From Phycicoccus sp. Root101 (GTDB lineage Bacteria; Actinomycetota; Actinomycetes; Actinomycetales; Dermatophilaceae): 64,000 nt of DNA. The notes under the pieces are model-generated. The model did no database searches. It was given only the letters and a program-made list of their open reading frames with translations, and was not told the DNA's origin. Position 1 is the stretch's first letter; every line of letters begins with the position of its first letter. This document shows, piece after piece, positions 8,558-17,073 of the stretch. Location of the stretch: NCBI RefSeq assembly GCF_001426245.1, contig NZ_LMCM01000005.1, forward strand, positions 1-64,000, read 5' to 3'. Position numbers and translations under genes: made by a program.

Positions 8558-8675
8558 CACTGCCCTCCTCGCTCCGTCGACCTCACCGACTGTCCCTCAC
8601 CAACGTCGTGCCTGACCTCAGGGTGCCCCACGAGGCGTGGTCCGGCCTCCCTCAACCGTCTGAGAGGATGAGGCG

Positions 8676-10052
8676 GTGAAGTACGCAGAGCACATCGCCG
8701 ACCTCGTCGGGAACACGCCCCTGGTCAAGCTCAACTCGGTCACCGAGGGCATCTCGGCCACCATTCTCGCGAAGGTCGAGTACCTCAACCCCGGCGGGTC
8801 CGTGAAGGACCGCATCGCGCTGAAGATGATCGAGGCCGCGGAGGCGTCCGGCGAGCTCAAGCCCGGCGGCACCATCGTCGAGCCGACCTCGGGCAACACC
8901 GGTGTCGGGCTGGCCCTCGTCGCGCAGCGCAAGGGCTACAAGTGCGTGTTCGTGTGCCCCGACAAGGTGAGCCAGGACAAGCGCGACGTGCTCAAGGCGT
9001 ATGGCGCCGAGGTCGTGGTGTGCCCGACGGCCGTGGCCCCCGACCACCCCGACTCCTACTACGAGACCTCCGACCGCCTCGTCCGCGAGATCGAGGGTGC
9101 GTGGAAGCCGAACCAGTACGCCAACCAGAACGGCCCCGCCTCGCACTACGAGTCGACCGGGCCCGAGATCTGGAACGACACCGACGGCCGCATCACGCAC
9201 TTCGTGGCCGGCGTGGGCACGGGCGGCACCATCACCGGCACCGGCCGCTACCTGCGTGAGGCCTCGGCCGACCGCGATGGCGGGCGCGTGCGGGTCATCG
9301 GCGCCGACCCGGAGGGTTCGGTCTACTCCGGCGGCACCGGCCGCCCCTACCTGGTCGAGGGTGTCGGCGAGGACTTCTGGCCGACCGCGTACGACCCGTC
9401 GGTGGTCGACGACGTGATCGCCGTGAGCGACGCTGACTCGTTCGAGATGACCCGCCGCCTCGCCAAGGAGGAGGGCCTGCTCGTCGGTGGCTCCTGCGGC
9501 ATGGCGGTCGTCGCGGCCTTGCGTGCGGCCAAGGACCTCCCGGCCGATGCGGTCATGGTGGTGCTGCTGCCCGACAGCGGTCGTGGCTACATGTCGAAGA
9601 TCTTCAACGACGACTGGATGAACTCCTACGGGTTCATGCGCAGCGCGGGGCAGGCCACCGTCGGCGAGGTGCTGCACCAGAAGGCCGGCGACCTGCCCGC
9701 CCTCGTGCACACCCACCCGACCGAGACCGTCCGCGACGCCATCGAGATCCTGCACGAGTACTCGGTGTCGCAGATGCCCGTGGTCGGTGCCGAGCCCCCC
9801 GTCATGGCGGGGGAGGTCGCTGGTTCGGTGAGCGAGCGCGCCCTGCTCGAGGCGCTGTTCAACGGTTCGGCCCACCTGACCGACCCGGTCGAGAAGCACA
9901 TGGAGCCCTCGCTGCCGCTCGTCGGTGCGGGCGAGCCGGTGTCGGTCGCCCGGCACGAGCTCGAGAAGTCGGACGCGATCATGGTGGTCGAGGACGGCAA
10001 GCCGGTCGGGGTGCTGACCCGCGCCGACCTGCTCATCTCCCTCGTCGGCTGA
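8676..10052 (+). CDS. cbs: Cystathionine beta-synthase with two CBS domains
   Basis: 458 residues. The PLP lysine is K44 in GGSVKDR, with SGNTG and a glycine loop GTGGT for phosphate binding. Residues ~340-458 form a pair of CBS domains, the regulatory module typical of this enzyme. It condenses serine and homocysteine to cystathionine (reverse transsulfuration). O-acetylserine-dependent cysteine synthesis is possible for relatives, but the CBS tail argues for Cbs. The start is a GTG in a clear context. metB lies 4.4 kb downstream on the same strand, so both directions of transsulfuration are encoded locally. Confidence 0.93.
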   Translation: MKYAEHIADLVGNTPLVKLNSVTEGISATILAKVEYLNPGGSVKDRIALKMIEAAEASGELKPGGTIVEPTSGNTGVGLALVAQRKGYKCVFVCPDKVSQDKRDVLKAYGAEVVVCPTAVAPDHPDSYYETSDRLVREIEGAWKPNQYANQNGPASHYESTGPEIWNDTDGRITHFVAGVGTGGTITGTGRYLREASADRDGGRVRVIGADPEGSVYSGGTGRPYLVEGVGEDFWPTAYDPSVVDDVIAVSDADSFEMTRRLAKEEGLLVGGSCGMAVVAALRAAKDLPADAVMVVLLPDSGRGYMSKIFNDDWMNSYGFMRSAGQATVGEVLHQKAGDLPALVHTHPTETVRDAIEILHEYSVSQMPVVGAEPPVMAGEVAGSVSERALLEALFNGSAHLTDPVEKHMEPSLPLVGAGEPVSVARHELEKSDAIMVVEDGKPVGVLTRADLLISLVG

Positions 10053-10077
10053 CCGTCCCGCCCCAGGGCCTCGGACC

Positions 10078-10968
10078 TCAGCGCAGGCGGCGCGCCATGT
10101 CGGCGCGCGGCGGTGGCGCGAGCTCGGGGTGCAGGATCCCGGCCAGCGCCTCGACGCCGTCGACGAGGCGTGGCCCGGGGCGGGCGAAGCTCGCGTTCGC
10201 ATCCACCGCCCAGACGGGTGCGTCGCTCGGCAGCTCGCCGGAGGCGATCGCGGCGTGGGCGAGCTCGATCGACCCCTCGAGGTCGTAGCCGCAGGGCGCG
10301 CAGACGACGACCTCGGGGGCGCTGGCACGCACGGCCTCCCACGTGACCCGCACGGACTTCTCCCCGGCGTCGCCGAGCGCGTTGGTGCCCCCGGCGACGG
10401 TCACCATCTCGGGCACCCAGTGCCCCGGGGCGAAGGCCGGGTCGGTCCACTCCAGGACCAGCGCGCGCGGCCGTGGCGCACCGGAGACGGACTCCTGCAT
10501 GGTGGCCAGCCGCGCCCGGAGACCACGCACGAGCTCGGTTGCGGCATCGGGCCGGCCACTGGCCCGGCCCAGGGTGAGCACCGAGGCGAGCACCTCGTCG
10601 AGGCTGTGCGGGTCGATGGTGAGGACCTCGGCACGGCAGCCGAGGTAGGCGAGGGCGTCGTCCACGACCGACACGTCCACGGCGCACACCGCGCACAGGT
10701 CCTGGGTGACGACGAGGTCGGCGTCGAGGGACGACAGGGCACCGGCGTCGAGGTGGTAGAGGTCCTCCCCGGCGGCCATCGCCCGGCTCACGAAGGCGTC
10801 GATCTCGTGTGGTGGCAACCCCTCCGGGATCGCGGTGGTCGACACGATGGTGCGCTCGCGCGCCTCGGCAGGGGTGTCGCACTCGAAGGTCACCCCGACC
10901 ACCTGGGGTCCCGCGCCGACCGCGAACAGGATCTCGGTCGTCGACGGCAGGAGGGACACGATGCGCAT
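10078..10968 (-). CDS. Cobalamin-binding (BtuF-like) periplasmic-binding-fold protein
   Basis: 296 residues. It begins directly with the fold (RIVSLLPSTTEILFAVGAG) and shows no signal peptide or lipobox, so it is probably cytoplasmic despite resembling substrate-binding proteins of vitamin B12/siderophore ABC transporters. It has a conserved CAVC motif and a helical backbone between two lobes. No transporter genes are adjacent. A ligand such as cobalamin is inferred from the family only. The gene runs convergent to cbs and divergent from the DUF1992 gene. Confidence 0.75.
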   Translation of the reverse strand: MRIVSLLPSTTEILFAVGAGPQVVGVTFECDTPAEARERTIVSTTAIPEGLPPHEIDAFVSRAMAAGEDLYHLDAGALSSLDADLVVTQDLCAVCAVDVSVVDDALAYLGCRAEVLTIDPHSLDEVLASVLTLGRASGRPDAATELVRGLRARLATMQESVSGAPRPRALVLEWTDPAFAPGHWVPEMVTVAGGTNALGDAGEKSVRVTWEAVRASAPEVVVCAPCGYDLEGSIELAHAAIASGELPSDAPVWAVDANASFARPGPRLVDGVEALAGILHPELAPPPRADMARRLR

Positions 10969-11037
10969 GCTCAGACCCTACGGGCAGCGGTGCCGTCGGG
11001 CGTGCGTCGCCGCCACGGGCCGGGTTAGGGTCGAAAC

Positions 11038-11556
11038 GTGGATCGGTGGGAGTCGCCGGTGGAGAAGGCGATCCGGGAGGCGCAGGAGCGCGGGGAGTTC
11101 GACAACCTGCCCGGCGCCGGGAAGCCGCTGCGCAGCCTCGGCAACCCGGAGGTGGAGGACCCTGACTGGTGGGTCAAGGGCCTGGTCGAGCGCGAGAACC
11201 TCGACCTGTCGGGGGCGATGTCGCCGTCGATGGCGCTGCGCAAGGAGGCCGCTGGGTTCCCGGAGTCGCTGCTGGACCTGCGCACCGAGGAGAGCGTGCG
11301 CGCCGTCCTCGCCGACTACAACCACCGTGTCCGCGAGGACCGCCTGCGTCCCGGTGTCGGGCCGCGGTCACCCGTCTGGGCACGGATCGTCGACGTGGAC
11401 GAGCTCGTGGAGCGCTGGCGGGTCCTGCGCGAGGAACGTCGTCAGCAGGCGGTGCGTGCTGCCCAGGAGGCCGCGGCCGTCACAGCAGGCGATGCATCAC
11501 GTGCAGGCCGACGCGGCCGTGGCTCCTGGATTCGAAGGCTGCTGGGACTGTCGTGA
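11038..11556 (+). CDS. DUF1992 (DnaJ-homologue) family protein
   Basis: 172 residues from a GTG. The first ~70 residues carry the DUF1992 signature: KAIREAQERGEF, then NLPGAGKPL and later KEAAGFPESL. The Ala/Arg-rich C-terminus (AGRRGRGSWIRRLLGLS) is basic and could be amphipathic. Function is unknown in bacteria; the family is named for weak similarity to DnaJ-related proteins. Its last 77 bases overlap the 3' end of the convergent acetyltransferase gene, an unusually long overlap. Confidence 0.8.
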   Translation: MDRWESPVEKAIREAQERGEFDNLPGAGKPLRSLGNPEVEDPDWWVKGLVERENLDLSGAMSPSMALRKEAAGFPESLLDLRTEESVRAVLADYNHRVREDRLRPGVGPRSPVWARIVDVDELVERWRVLREERRQQAVRAAQEAAAVTAGDASRAGRRGRGSWIRRLLGLS

Positions 11557-11968
11557 GGACCTCGAACCCGAGGTCCTTCCACAGGGCGACGGCAGCGGTG
11601 TTGCTCTCCACGACGGCGTTGAACTGCACTGCGGCGTAGCCCTGCTCTCCCGCCCAGCGCAGCATCTCCTCGCCGAGCGCCCGACCCACGCCGTGGCCCC
11701 TGGCAGCCGCGCCGACCATGAAGCTCGCCGTCGCCACGTGGGCCCCGCGCCCGGGGCGGTTCGGTCCCATCTTAGCGCTGCCGAGCACCGTGCCGGCGTC
11801 GTCGACGGCCACGACGGTACGGCCCGGTGGCCGCTCGAACCACAGTCCGCGGATCTCGTCGTCGGTGAGGCCCTCGGGGTAGGCGTAGGTCTCGCCGTCG
11901 TCGACCACCTGGCGGAAGATCGGGGCGAAGGCGGCGAGGTCGTCAGGTCGGGCGTCGCGGATCAGCAC
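11480..11968 (-). CDS. GNAT-family N-acetyltransferase
   Basis: 162 residues from GTG 11968. The acetyl-CoA binding motif region reads AAARGHGVGRALGEEML (R/Q-x-x-G-x-G/A), and the C-terminal beta-bulge region FNAVVESNTAAVALWKDLGFE is typical of phosphinothricin/toxin-type GNAT enzymes. It transfers acetyl to an amine of unknown substrate. It converges on the DUF1992 gene with a 77-bp overlap. The GNAT domain is complete, so both genes look real. Confidence 0.85.
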   Translation of the reverse strand: MLIRDARPDDLAAFAPIFRQVVDDGETYAYPEGLTDDEIRGLWFERPPGRTVVAVDDAGTVLGSAKMGPNRPGRGAHVATASFMVGAAARGHGVGRALGEEMLRWAGEQGYAAVQFNAVVESNTAAVALWKDLGFEVLTTVPAAFESRSHGRVGLHVMHRLL

Positions 11969-12017
11969 CGCAGCAGCCTAGGCCGATGCGGCCGCAGCGC
12001 TCCCCGGCATGTGTCGG

Positions 12018-12058
12018 CACTACGGCACTGATCGCGCAGCGCGATCAGTGCCGTAGTG
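12018..12058. terminator. 20-bp perfect palindrome, probable msrA terminator
   Basis: Two 20-base arms (12018-12037 and 12039-12058) are perfect reverse complements around a single A. They lie just after the msrA stop when read on the minus strand and 50 bp before the GNAT start. There is no T run, which is common for actinobacterial terminators. Confidence 0.6.
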
Positions 12059-12108
12059 GTGGCGGGGTGGAGCGCAGGGTGCCCTGGGCCCGGGGGCTCC
12101 GGGGCGCC

Positions 12109-12828
12109 TCAGCTGCCGGAGGAGTCGTTGACCCGCAGCACGCTCTCCTGCGAGGGCAGCTGGTCCTGCTTGACCAGGCCGACGGGGCAGGTCATCCCGT
12201 TGGGGCCGTGGTTGCAGTAGCCACCGGGGTTCTTGTCGAGGTACTGCTGGTGGTAGTCCTCGGCGTACCAGAACGGGCCGGCGTCCTGCGCCGACCGCAG
12301 CTCGGTCGTGATGGTCTTGTAGCCGTGGTCCGTGAGCACCTTCTGGAACGCGTCGCGCGTCGCCTCCGCGGCCCGCTGCTGGTCCGGGGTGGTCCAGTAG
12401 ATGGCAGAGCGGTAGGCGGTGCCGATGTCGTTGCCCTGCCGGTTGCCCTGGGTCGGGTCGTGGTTCTCCCAGAACTCCTTGAGCAGCAGCTCGGGGGTGG
12501 TCTGCTCCGGGTCGTAGGCCACGAGGACCGCCTCGGTGTGGCCCGTCTGGCCGGTGCAGCTCTCTTCGTACGTGGGGTTGGGAGTGAACCCGCCCATGTA
12601 GCCGGCGGCCGTCGTCACGACGCCGGGCTGGCGCCAGAAGATGCGCTCGGCACCCCAGAAGCAGCCCAAGCCGATGTAGAACACCTCGGTGCCGTCCGGC
12701 CACGGGCCCTCGAGCGGGGTCTTGAGGACGGTATGGGTTCCGTCGAGGTGGAACGGGCGCGTGGAGCGGCCCGTGAGGGCGCTCTCCGCGGTGGGCAGCG
12801 TGGTCTTGGCTCGCGATCCGAATATCAC
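12109..12828 (-). CDS. msrA: Peptide-methionine (S)-S-oxide reductase
   Basis: 239 residues from a GTG at 12828. Its product begins [20 protein letters not shown], matching the N-terminal style of long actinobacterial MsrA proteins. The catalytic cysteine lies in [24 protein letters not shown] and the C-terminal [10 protein letters not shown] are also conserved. Two further cysteines near the C-terminus ([16 protein letters not shown]) may resolve the sulfenic acid. It repairs oxidised methionine in the cytoplasm. It is divergent from the double-GNAT gene. Confidence 0.93.
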   Translation of the reverse strand: MIFGSRAKTTLPTAESALTGRSTRPFHLDGTHTVLKTPLEGPWPDGTEVFYIGLGCFWGAERIFWRQPGVVTTAAGYMGGFTPNPTYEESCTGQTGHTEAVLVAYDPEQTTPELLLKEFWENHDPTQGNRQGNDIGTAYRSAIYWTTPDQQRAAEATRDAFQKVLTDHGYKTITTELRSAQDAGPFWYAEDYHQQYLDKNPGGYCNHGPNGMTCPVGLVKQDQLPSQESVLRVNDSSGS

Positions 12829-12917
12829 GCTCGGTTCAACGCGGACCTGCACGCGGCTGTTCCATCCCGCTCGCACCGTGGTGGCGGACGGGGACAGGGA
12901 GGCGGCAGGCTGGGGGG

Positions 12918-13925
12918 ATGACCTCCACCGACGTCCGGGTGCTGCGCGTCGACGCCGAGGACCCCGCCCAGGACGGTGTGTTCCGTGCCTGGGCCGATGT
13001 CTACGAGGACGCGAGCCGGGACGCCCTCGGTGAGGCCCACTCGAGCTGGGGCCTCGAGGAGCGGCGTGAGCTGCTGCGCAGCACCGAGCGTCGGCGGCTC
13101 GCGTGGGCTGCCGTCGTCGGGAACACCGTCGTCGGTGCCGCCACGCTGGCCATGCCGCTGCACGACAACCTCGACACCGCCGACGTCGACCTCGCCGTCT
13201 CACCGGGCCACCGTCGCGCCGGGATCGGTTCGCGGCTGCTCGCCGAGGCCGAGACCGAGGCCGTGCGGGCGGGGCGCTCGGTCATCACCGCCGAGACGCA
13301 GTGGGGCATGGGACGCGAGGACGACGGGGGAGCCTTCGCCGCGAGCCGCGGGTATGCCGCCGCGCAGACGGTGCGGCGCAACACCCTGCCCCTGCCCGCT
13401 GACCGTGACCGGTTGCAGGCCGTCCTCGCCGGGGACGGGGCGGACGGGTACCGGATGCGGACCTGCTGGGACGGCATACCGCAGGAGTGGCTGGAGGGGC
13501 GTGCGGAGCTGAGCCGGCGGATGAGCACCGACGTCCCCCTCGGTGACCTGCGGCTCGAGGAAGAGGTGTGGGACGCCGACCGCGTGCGGTCGACGTACGC
13601 GCAGATCGCCGCGATGGGACGCCGGGTGGTGGACACCTTCGCCGTGCACCGTTCCACCGGTGAGCTGGTCGGCTACACCCAGGTGCAGGTCGACCGGAAC
13701 GGTCTGGCCTACCAGCAGGACACCCTCGTCGTCCGTGGGCACCGCGGCCACGGTCTCGGCCTGCGCCTCAAGGCGGCCTGCACGCTCGCCGTGATGGACG
13801 AGCTCCCCGGCGTGAGGGGGATCCGCACCTGGAACGCCGACGACAACCTCCCGATGCTCGCGGTGAACCGCGAGGTCGGGTACGTGCAGGACGCCTGGCT
13901 GAGGGAGTGGCAGAAGGTGCTGTGA
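12918..13925 (+). CDS. Double-GNAT-domain acetyltransferase
   Basis: 335 residues with two GNAT folds. The N-terminal one has [18 protein letters not shown] and the C-terminal one [20 protein letters not shown] followed by [18 protein letters not shown]. Such tandem GNAT proteins are common in actinobacteria. Some are related to mycothiol synthase, but nothing here supports that identity. Substrate unknown. The MOSC gene follows 32 bp downstream and may be co-transcribed. Confidence 0.85.
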   Translation: MTSTDVRVLRVDAEDPAQDGVFRAWADVYEDASRDALGEAHSSWGLEERRELLRSTERRRLAWAAVVGNTVVGAATLAMPLHDNLDTADVDLAVSPGHRRAGIGSRLLAEAETEAVRAGRSVITAETQWGMGREDDGGAFAASRGYAAAQTVRRNTLPLPADRDRLQAVLAGDGADGYRMRTCWDGIPQEWLEGRAELSRRMSTDVPLGDLRLEEEVWDADRVRSTYAQIAAMGRRVVDTFAVHRSTGELVGYTQVQVDRNGLAYQQDTLVVRGHRGHGLGLRLKAACTLAVMDELPGVRGIRTWNADDNLPMLAVNREVGYVQDAWLREWQKVL

Positions 13926-13957
13926 GGCCGACGCAGGACACGGGGGAGACTGGACGC

Positions 13958-14425
13958 ATGAGCGCCGAGACCCCCTCCGCCCCGGCCGTGGTGACGGCGA
14001 TCCACCTCGCCCCGGGCACCCGCCTGCCGACCAAGCCCGTCCAGCAGGTCGAGGCCGAGGCGGGCAGGGGGCTGGTCGGCGACCGCTACCACGGCACGCG
14101 CCACCGGCACGTCACCGTGCAGGCGCAGCCCGACCTCGATGCGGCCGCTGCCGACCTCGGGGCGCCGGTGCCGGCGGGCTCGACGCGGCGGAACGTCACC
14201 ATCTCCGTCGGCCCGGTCCCCACGAGGCCGGGCACCCGGGTGCGGGTCGGTGACACCCTCCTGGAGGTGGTGCGCCTCGCCGCGCCGTGCCGCCTCATGG
14301 ACGACCACATCGGCCCCGGCGCGATGCGGGCGCTGCACGCCCGGGGAGGGGCGGTCTTCCGCATCCTCGAGTCGGGCACCATCCGGTTGGGGGACGCGGT
14401 GGAGGTCCTCGACACCGACGGCTGA
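13958..14425 (+). CDS. MOSC-domain protein
   Basis: 155 residues forming a stand-alone MOSC (molybdenum cofactor sulfurase C-terminal) domain. The conserved cysteine is in APCRLMDD, and GLVGDRYHG and NVTISVG are the other family signatures. MOSC domains bind or transfer sulfur to molybdenum cofactor or act in reductive detoxification. No molybdenum-cofactor genes are in the window, so the role is not defined. The ATG at 13958 was chosen because the fold starts directly after it. Confidence 0.85.
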   Translation: MSAETPSAPAVVTAIHLAPGTRLPTKPVQQVEAEAGRGLVGDRYHGTRHRHVTVQAQPDLDAAAADLGAPVPAGSTRRNVTISVGPVPTRPGTRVRVGDTLLEVVRLAAPCRLMDDHIGPGAMRALHARGGAVFRILESGTIRLGDAVEVLDTDG

Positions 14426-14456
14426 GCGCGGCGACCGAGCCGTTAGCCTTGCCGCC

Positions 14457-15653
14457 ATGAGCGAGCAGCAGCACGGCAAGGACGCGGGCGGTTTCTCCAC
14501 CCGCGCGATCCACGCGGGCCAGGAGCCGGACGCCGGCACCGGTGCGGTGATCACCCCCATCTACCAGGTGTCGACCTACAAGCAGGACGGCATCGGCGGC
14601 TTCCGCGGCGGCTACGAGTACAGCCGCTCGGCGAACCCCACCCGCACCGCGCTCGAGGAGTGCTTCGCCGCCCTCGAGGGTGGCGAGCGCGGCTTCGCGT
14701 TCGCCTCGGGGCTGGCCGGTCAGGACACCGTCCTGCGTGCCCTGCTCACCCCCGGGGACCACGTCGTCGTCCCCAGCGACGCGTACGGCGGCACGTACCG
14801 CCTGTTCAACAAGGTCCTCGTCCCGTGGGGCGTCGAGCACACGATCGCGCCCATGGGTGACGTCGAGGCGGTCCGGGCCGCGATCCGACCCGGGCAGACG
14901 AAGATCGTCTGGGTCGAGACCCCCACGAACCCGCTGCTCGGCATCGCCGACATCGCCGCGCTCGCGGACGTCGCGCACGAGGCCGGGGCGCTGCTGGTCG
15001 TCGACAACACCTTCGCCTCGCCCTACCTCCAGCAGCCGCTGTCACTGGGTGCCGACATCGTCACGCACTCGACCACCAAGTACTGCGGCGGGCACTCCGA
15101 CGTCGTCGGTGGTGCGGTCGTCGTCGGCCGCGGGATCACCGTCCCCGGGTACGAGGACGCTGTGGATCGCGTTGCGTTCCACCAGAATTCGCTGGGTGCG
15201 GTGGCCGGCCCGTTCGACGCGTGGCTCGTGCTCCGCGGTCTGAAGACGTTGGCCCTGCGCATGGAGCGCCACAGCGACAACGCCGAGCGCGTCGTCGAGT
15301 TCCTGCTCGGCCACCCCGCCGTGAGCGCCGTGCACTACCCCGGTCTCGAGAGCCACCCGGGCCACGAGGTCGCGGCCCGCCAGATGAAGCGGTTCGGCGG
15401 GATGATCTCGTTCCAGGTGCGCGGTGGCGAGGACGTCGCGGTCAAGGTCTGCGGCGAGACGCAGGTCTGGACGTTGGGCGAGTCCCTCGGAGGCGTCGAG
15501 TCCCTCATCGAGCACCCGGCCCGGATGACCCACAGCTCGGTGCGCGGCACCGAGCTCGAGGTGCCGGCCGACCTCATCCGCCTGTCCACCGGTATCGAGG
15601 ACGTCGAGGACCTCATCGAGGACCTCAAGCAGGCCCTCGACCGCCTCGGCTGA
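14457..15653 (+). CDS. metB: Cystathionine gamma-synthase (Cys/Met metabolism PLP enzyme)
   Basis: 398 residues of the gamma-family PLP enzymes. The PLP lysine is K208 in STTKYCGGHSD, with YEYSRSANPTRTALE at the N-terminus and LGESLGGVESLIEHPARMTH at the C-terminus. It joins an activated homoserine ester with cysteine to form cystathionine. Cystathionine gamma-lyase or O-acetylhomoserine sulfhydrylase cannot be excluded by eye. The symbol rests on family and on the cbs-metB-greA order shared with mycobacteria. The MutL-like gene follows after 13 bp, implying co-transcription. Confidence 0.85.
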   Translation: MSEQQHGKDAGGFSTRAIHAGQEPDAGTGAVITPIYQVSTYKQDGIGGFRGGYEYSRSANPTRTALEECFAALEGGERGFAFASGLAGQDTVLRALLTPGDHVVVPSDAYGGTYRLFNKVLVPWGVEHTIAPMGDVEAVRAAIRPGQTKIVWVETPTNPLLGIADIAALADVAHEAGALLVVDNTFASPYLQQPLSLGADIVTHSTTKYCGGHSDVVGGAVVVGRGITVPGYEDAVDRVAFHQNSLGAVAGPFDAWLVLRGLKTLALRMERHSDNAERVVEFLLGHPAVSAVHYPGLESHPGHEVAARQMKRFGGMISFQVRGGEDVAVKVCGETQVWTLGESLGGVESLIEHPARMTHSSVRGTELEVPADLIRLSTGIEDVEDLIEDLKQALDRLG

Positions 15654-15666
15654 GCGACCGGCGACC

Positions 15667-16983
15667 GTGGCGCGGCTCCTCTGCGTCGACTTCGGCTCGA
15701 CGTTCACCAAGGCCGCGCTCGTCGACTCCTCCGGCGAGGTCGTCGCCACCGCTGCCACGCCGACGACCATCGGCACCGACGTCCTCGACGGCTACCGCCT
15801 GCTGCGTCACGAGCTCGCCGTCCACGGCGAGGTCGACGAGGTCCTCGCCTGCTCGAGCGCCGGGGGAGGCCTGCGCCTCGCGGTCGTGGGGTACGAGCGT
15901 GAGGTGACCGCGCAGGCTGGGTATCGGGTCGGACTCAGCGCGGGGGCGCGGGTGGCGCACCTCGCCGCCGGGCCCCTGTCCGGCCCCGACCTCGCCGAGC
16001 TGCGGGCGTCGCGTCCCGACCTGGTACTGCTCGTCGGGGGCACCGACGGTGGCAACGCAGAGGTGTTGGTGCACAACGCCTCTCGTATGGCGCGTGCCCG
16101 CCTGGGAGCGCCCGTGGTCGTGGCGGGCAACCGGGACGCGCAAGGTGAGGTCGCCGAGGTCCTGTCGTCGACCGGACGCCGCTTCACCCTCGCCGACAAC
16201 GTGCTCCCCTCCATCGGCGTCATCGCCCCCGAGTCGGCGCGTGCCGCCATTCGGGCGGCCTTCCTCGAGCACGTGATCGGGGGCAAGGGCCTGTCGCGCG
16301 GACCGGAGTTCGCCCAGATGGTGCAGGCGCCCACTCCCGACGCCGTCCTCGACGGGGTGGAGGTGCTCGCGGAACAGCTCGACGGCGACGTGATGGTCGT
16401 CGACGTCGGTGGCGCCACGACGGACGTCTACTCCGCGTTGCGCCCGCAGGGCGAGGACGCGGGACTGGCCAAGGACGTCGTGGCACCCCTGTGGCAGTCG
16501 CGCACGGTCGAGGCCGACCTCGGCATGCGCTGGAACGCCGTGGGCATCGTCGAGGCGGCCACGCGTGAGCACCTCCCGCTCAGCGACGGCCTCGAGGCGT
16601 ATGCCGCGATGGTCGCGGCCGACCCGTCGCACCTTCCGGTCGACGACACCGAGCGTGCGCTCGACCTGGCCCTGGCCCGGGCGGCCGCAGTGGTCGCCGT
16701 GCGTCGGCACGCGCGGCCCTCGGGCCCGGGCGCCAGCCCACGGCCGCTGGCCGACGTGGGCGTCGTCGTCGGGTCGGGCGGTGTCCTGCGCCATGCCGAC
16801 GACGAGGGTCGGGCCGAGGTCCTGGGGGCCGTCACGGCCGACCACGCCGGGGGCTGGAAGGTGCCGCGGGAGGCCGCGGTGGTGACGGACGCGGCATACC
16901 TGTTGTTCGCCGTGGGGCTGCTGCGCGGTGACCACCCGGAGGCCGCGAAGGCGCTCGCGCGCACCGTCGTCACGCCGACCTGA
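15667..16983 (+). CDS. MutL/GlmL-like ASKHA ATPase (glutamate-mutase-L family)
   Basis: 438 residues from GTG 15667. An actin/Hsp70-like phosphate loop (CVDFGSTFTKAALV), a second motif (VVDVGGATTDVYS) and a C-terminal glycine loop (VVGSGGVLRH) define the ASKHA fold of the MutL/GlmL family. Relatives accompany B12-dependent aminomutases (glutamate, ornithine or lysine mutases), probably as reactivating chaperones. No mutase subunit is present in this window, so the client is unknown. It is tightly linked to metB, 13 bp upstream. Confidence 0.85.
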   Translation: MARLLCVDFGSTFTKAALVDSSGEVVATAATPTTIGTDVLDGYRLLRHELAVHGEVDEVLACSSAGGGLRLAVVGYEREVTAQAGYRVGLSAGARVAHLAAGPLSGPDLAELRASRPDLVLLVGGTDGGNAEVLVHNASRMARARLGAPVVVAGNRDAQGEVAEVLSSTGRRFTLADNVLPSIGVIAPESARAAIRAAFLEHVIGGKGLSRGPEFAQMVQAPTPDAVLDGVEVLAEQLDGDVMVVDVGGATTDVYSALRPQGEDAGLAKDVVAPLWQSRTVEADLGMRWNAVGIVEAATREHLPLSDGLEAYAAMVAADPSHLPVDDTERALDLALARAAAVVAVRRHARPSGPGASPRPLADVGVVVGSGGVLRHADDEGRAEVLGAVTADHAGGWKVPREAAVVTDAAYLLFAVGLLRGDHPEAAKALARTVVTPT

Positions 16984-17018
16984 CCGACCTGCCACGGGCC
17001 TCGTCCCGCGTGGAGAGC

Positions 17019-17061
17019 GGATCGGGGCGACCGGCGCAGGGGGAGCCGATCGCCCCGATCC
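17019..17061. terminator. Bidirectional intrinsic terminator
   Basis: A 12-bp perfect stem (17019-17030 with 17050-17061) lies between the convergent MutL-like gene and the ferric-reductase-like gene. Confidence 0.7.
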
Positions 17062-17073
17062 TGTCGGGGGACG

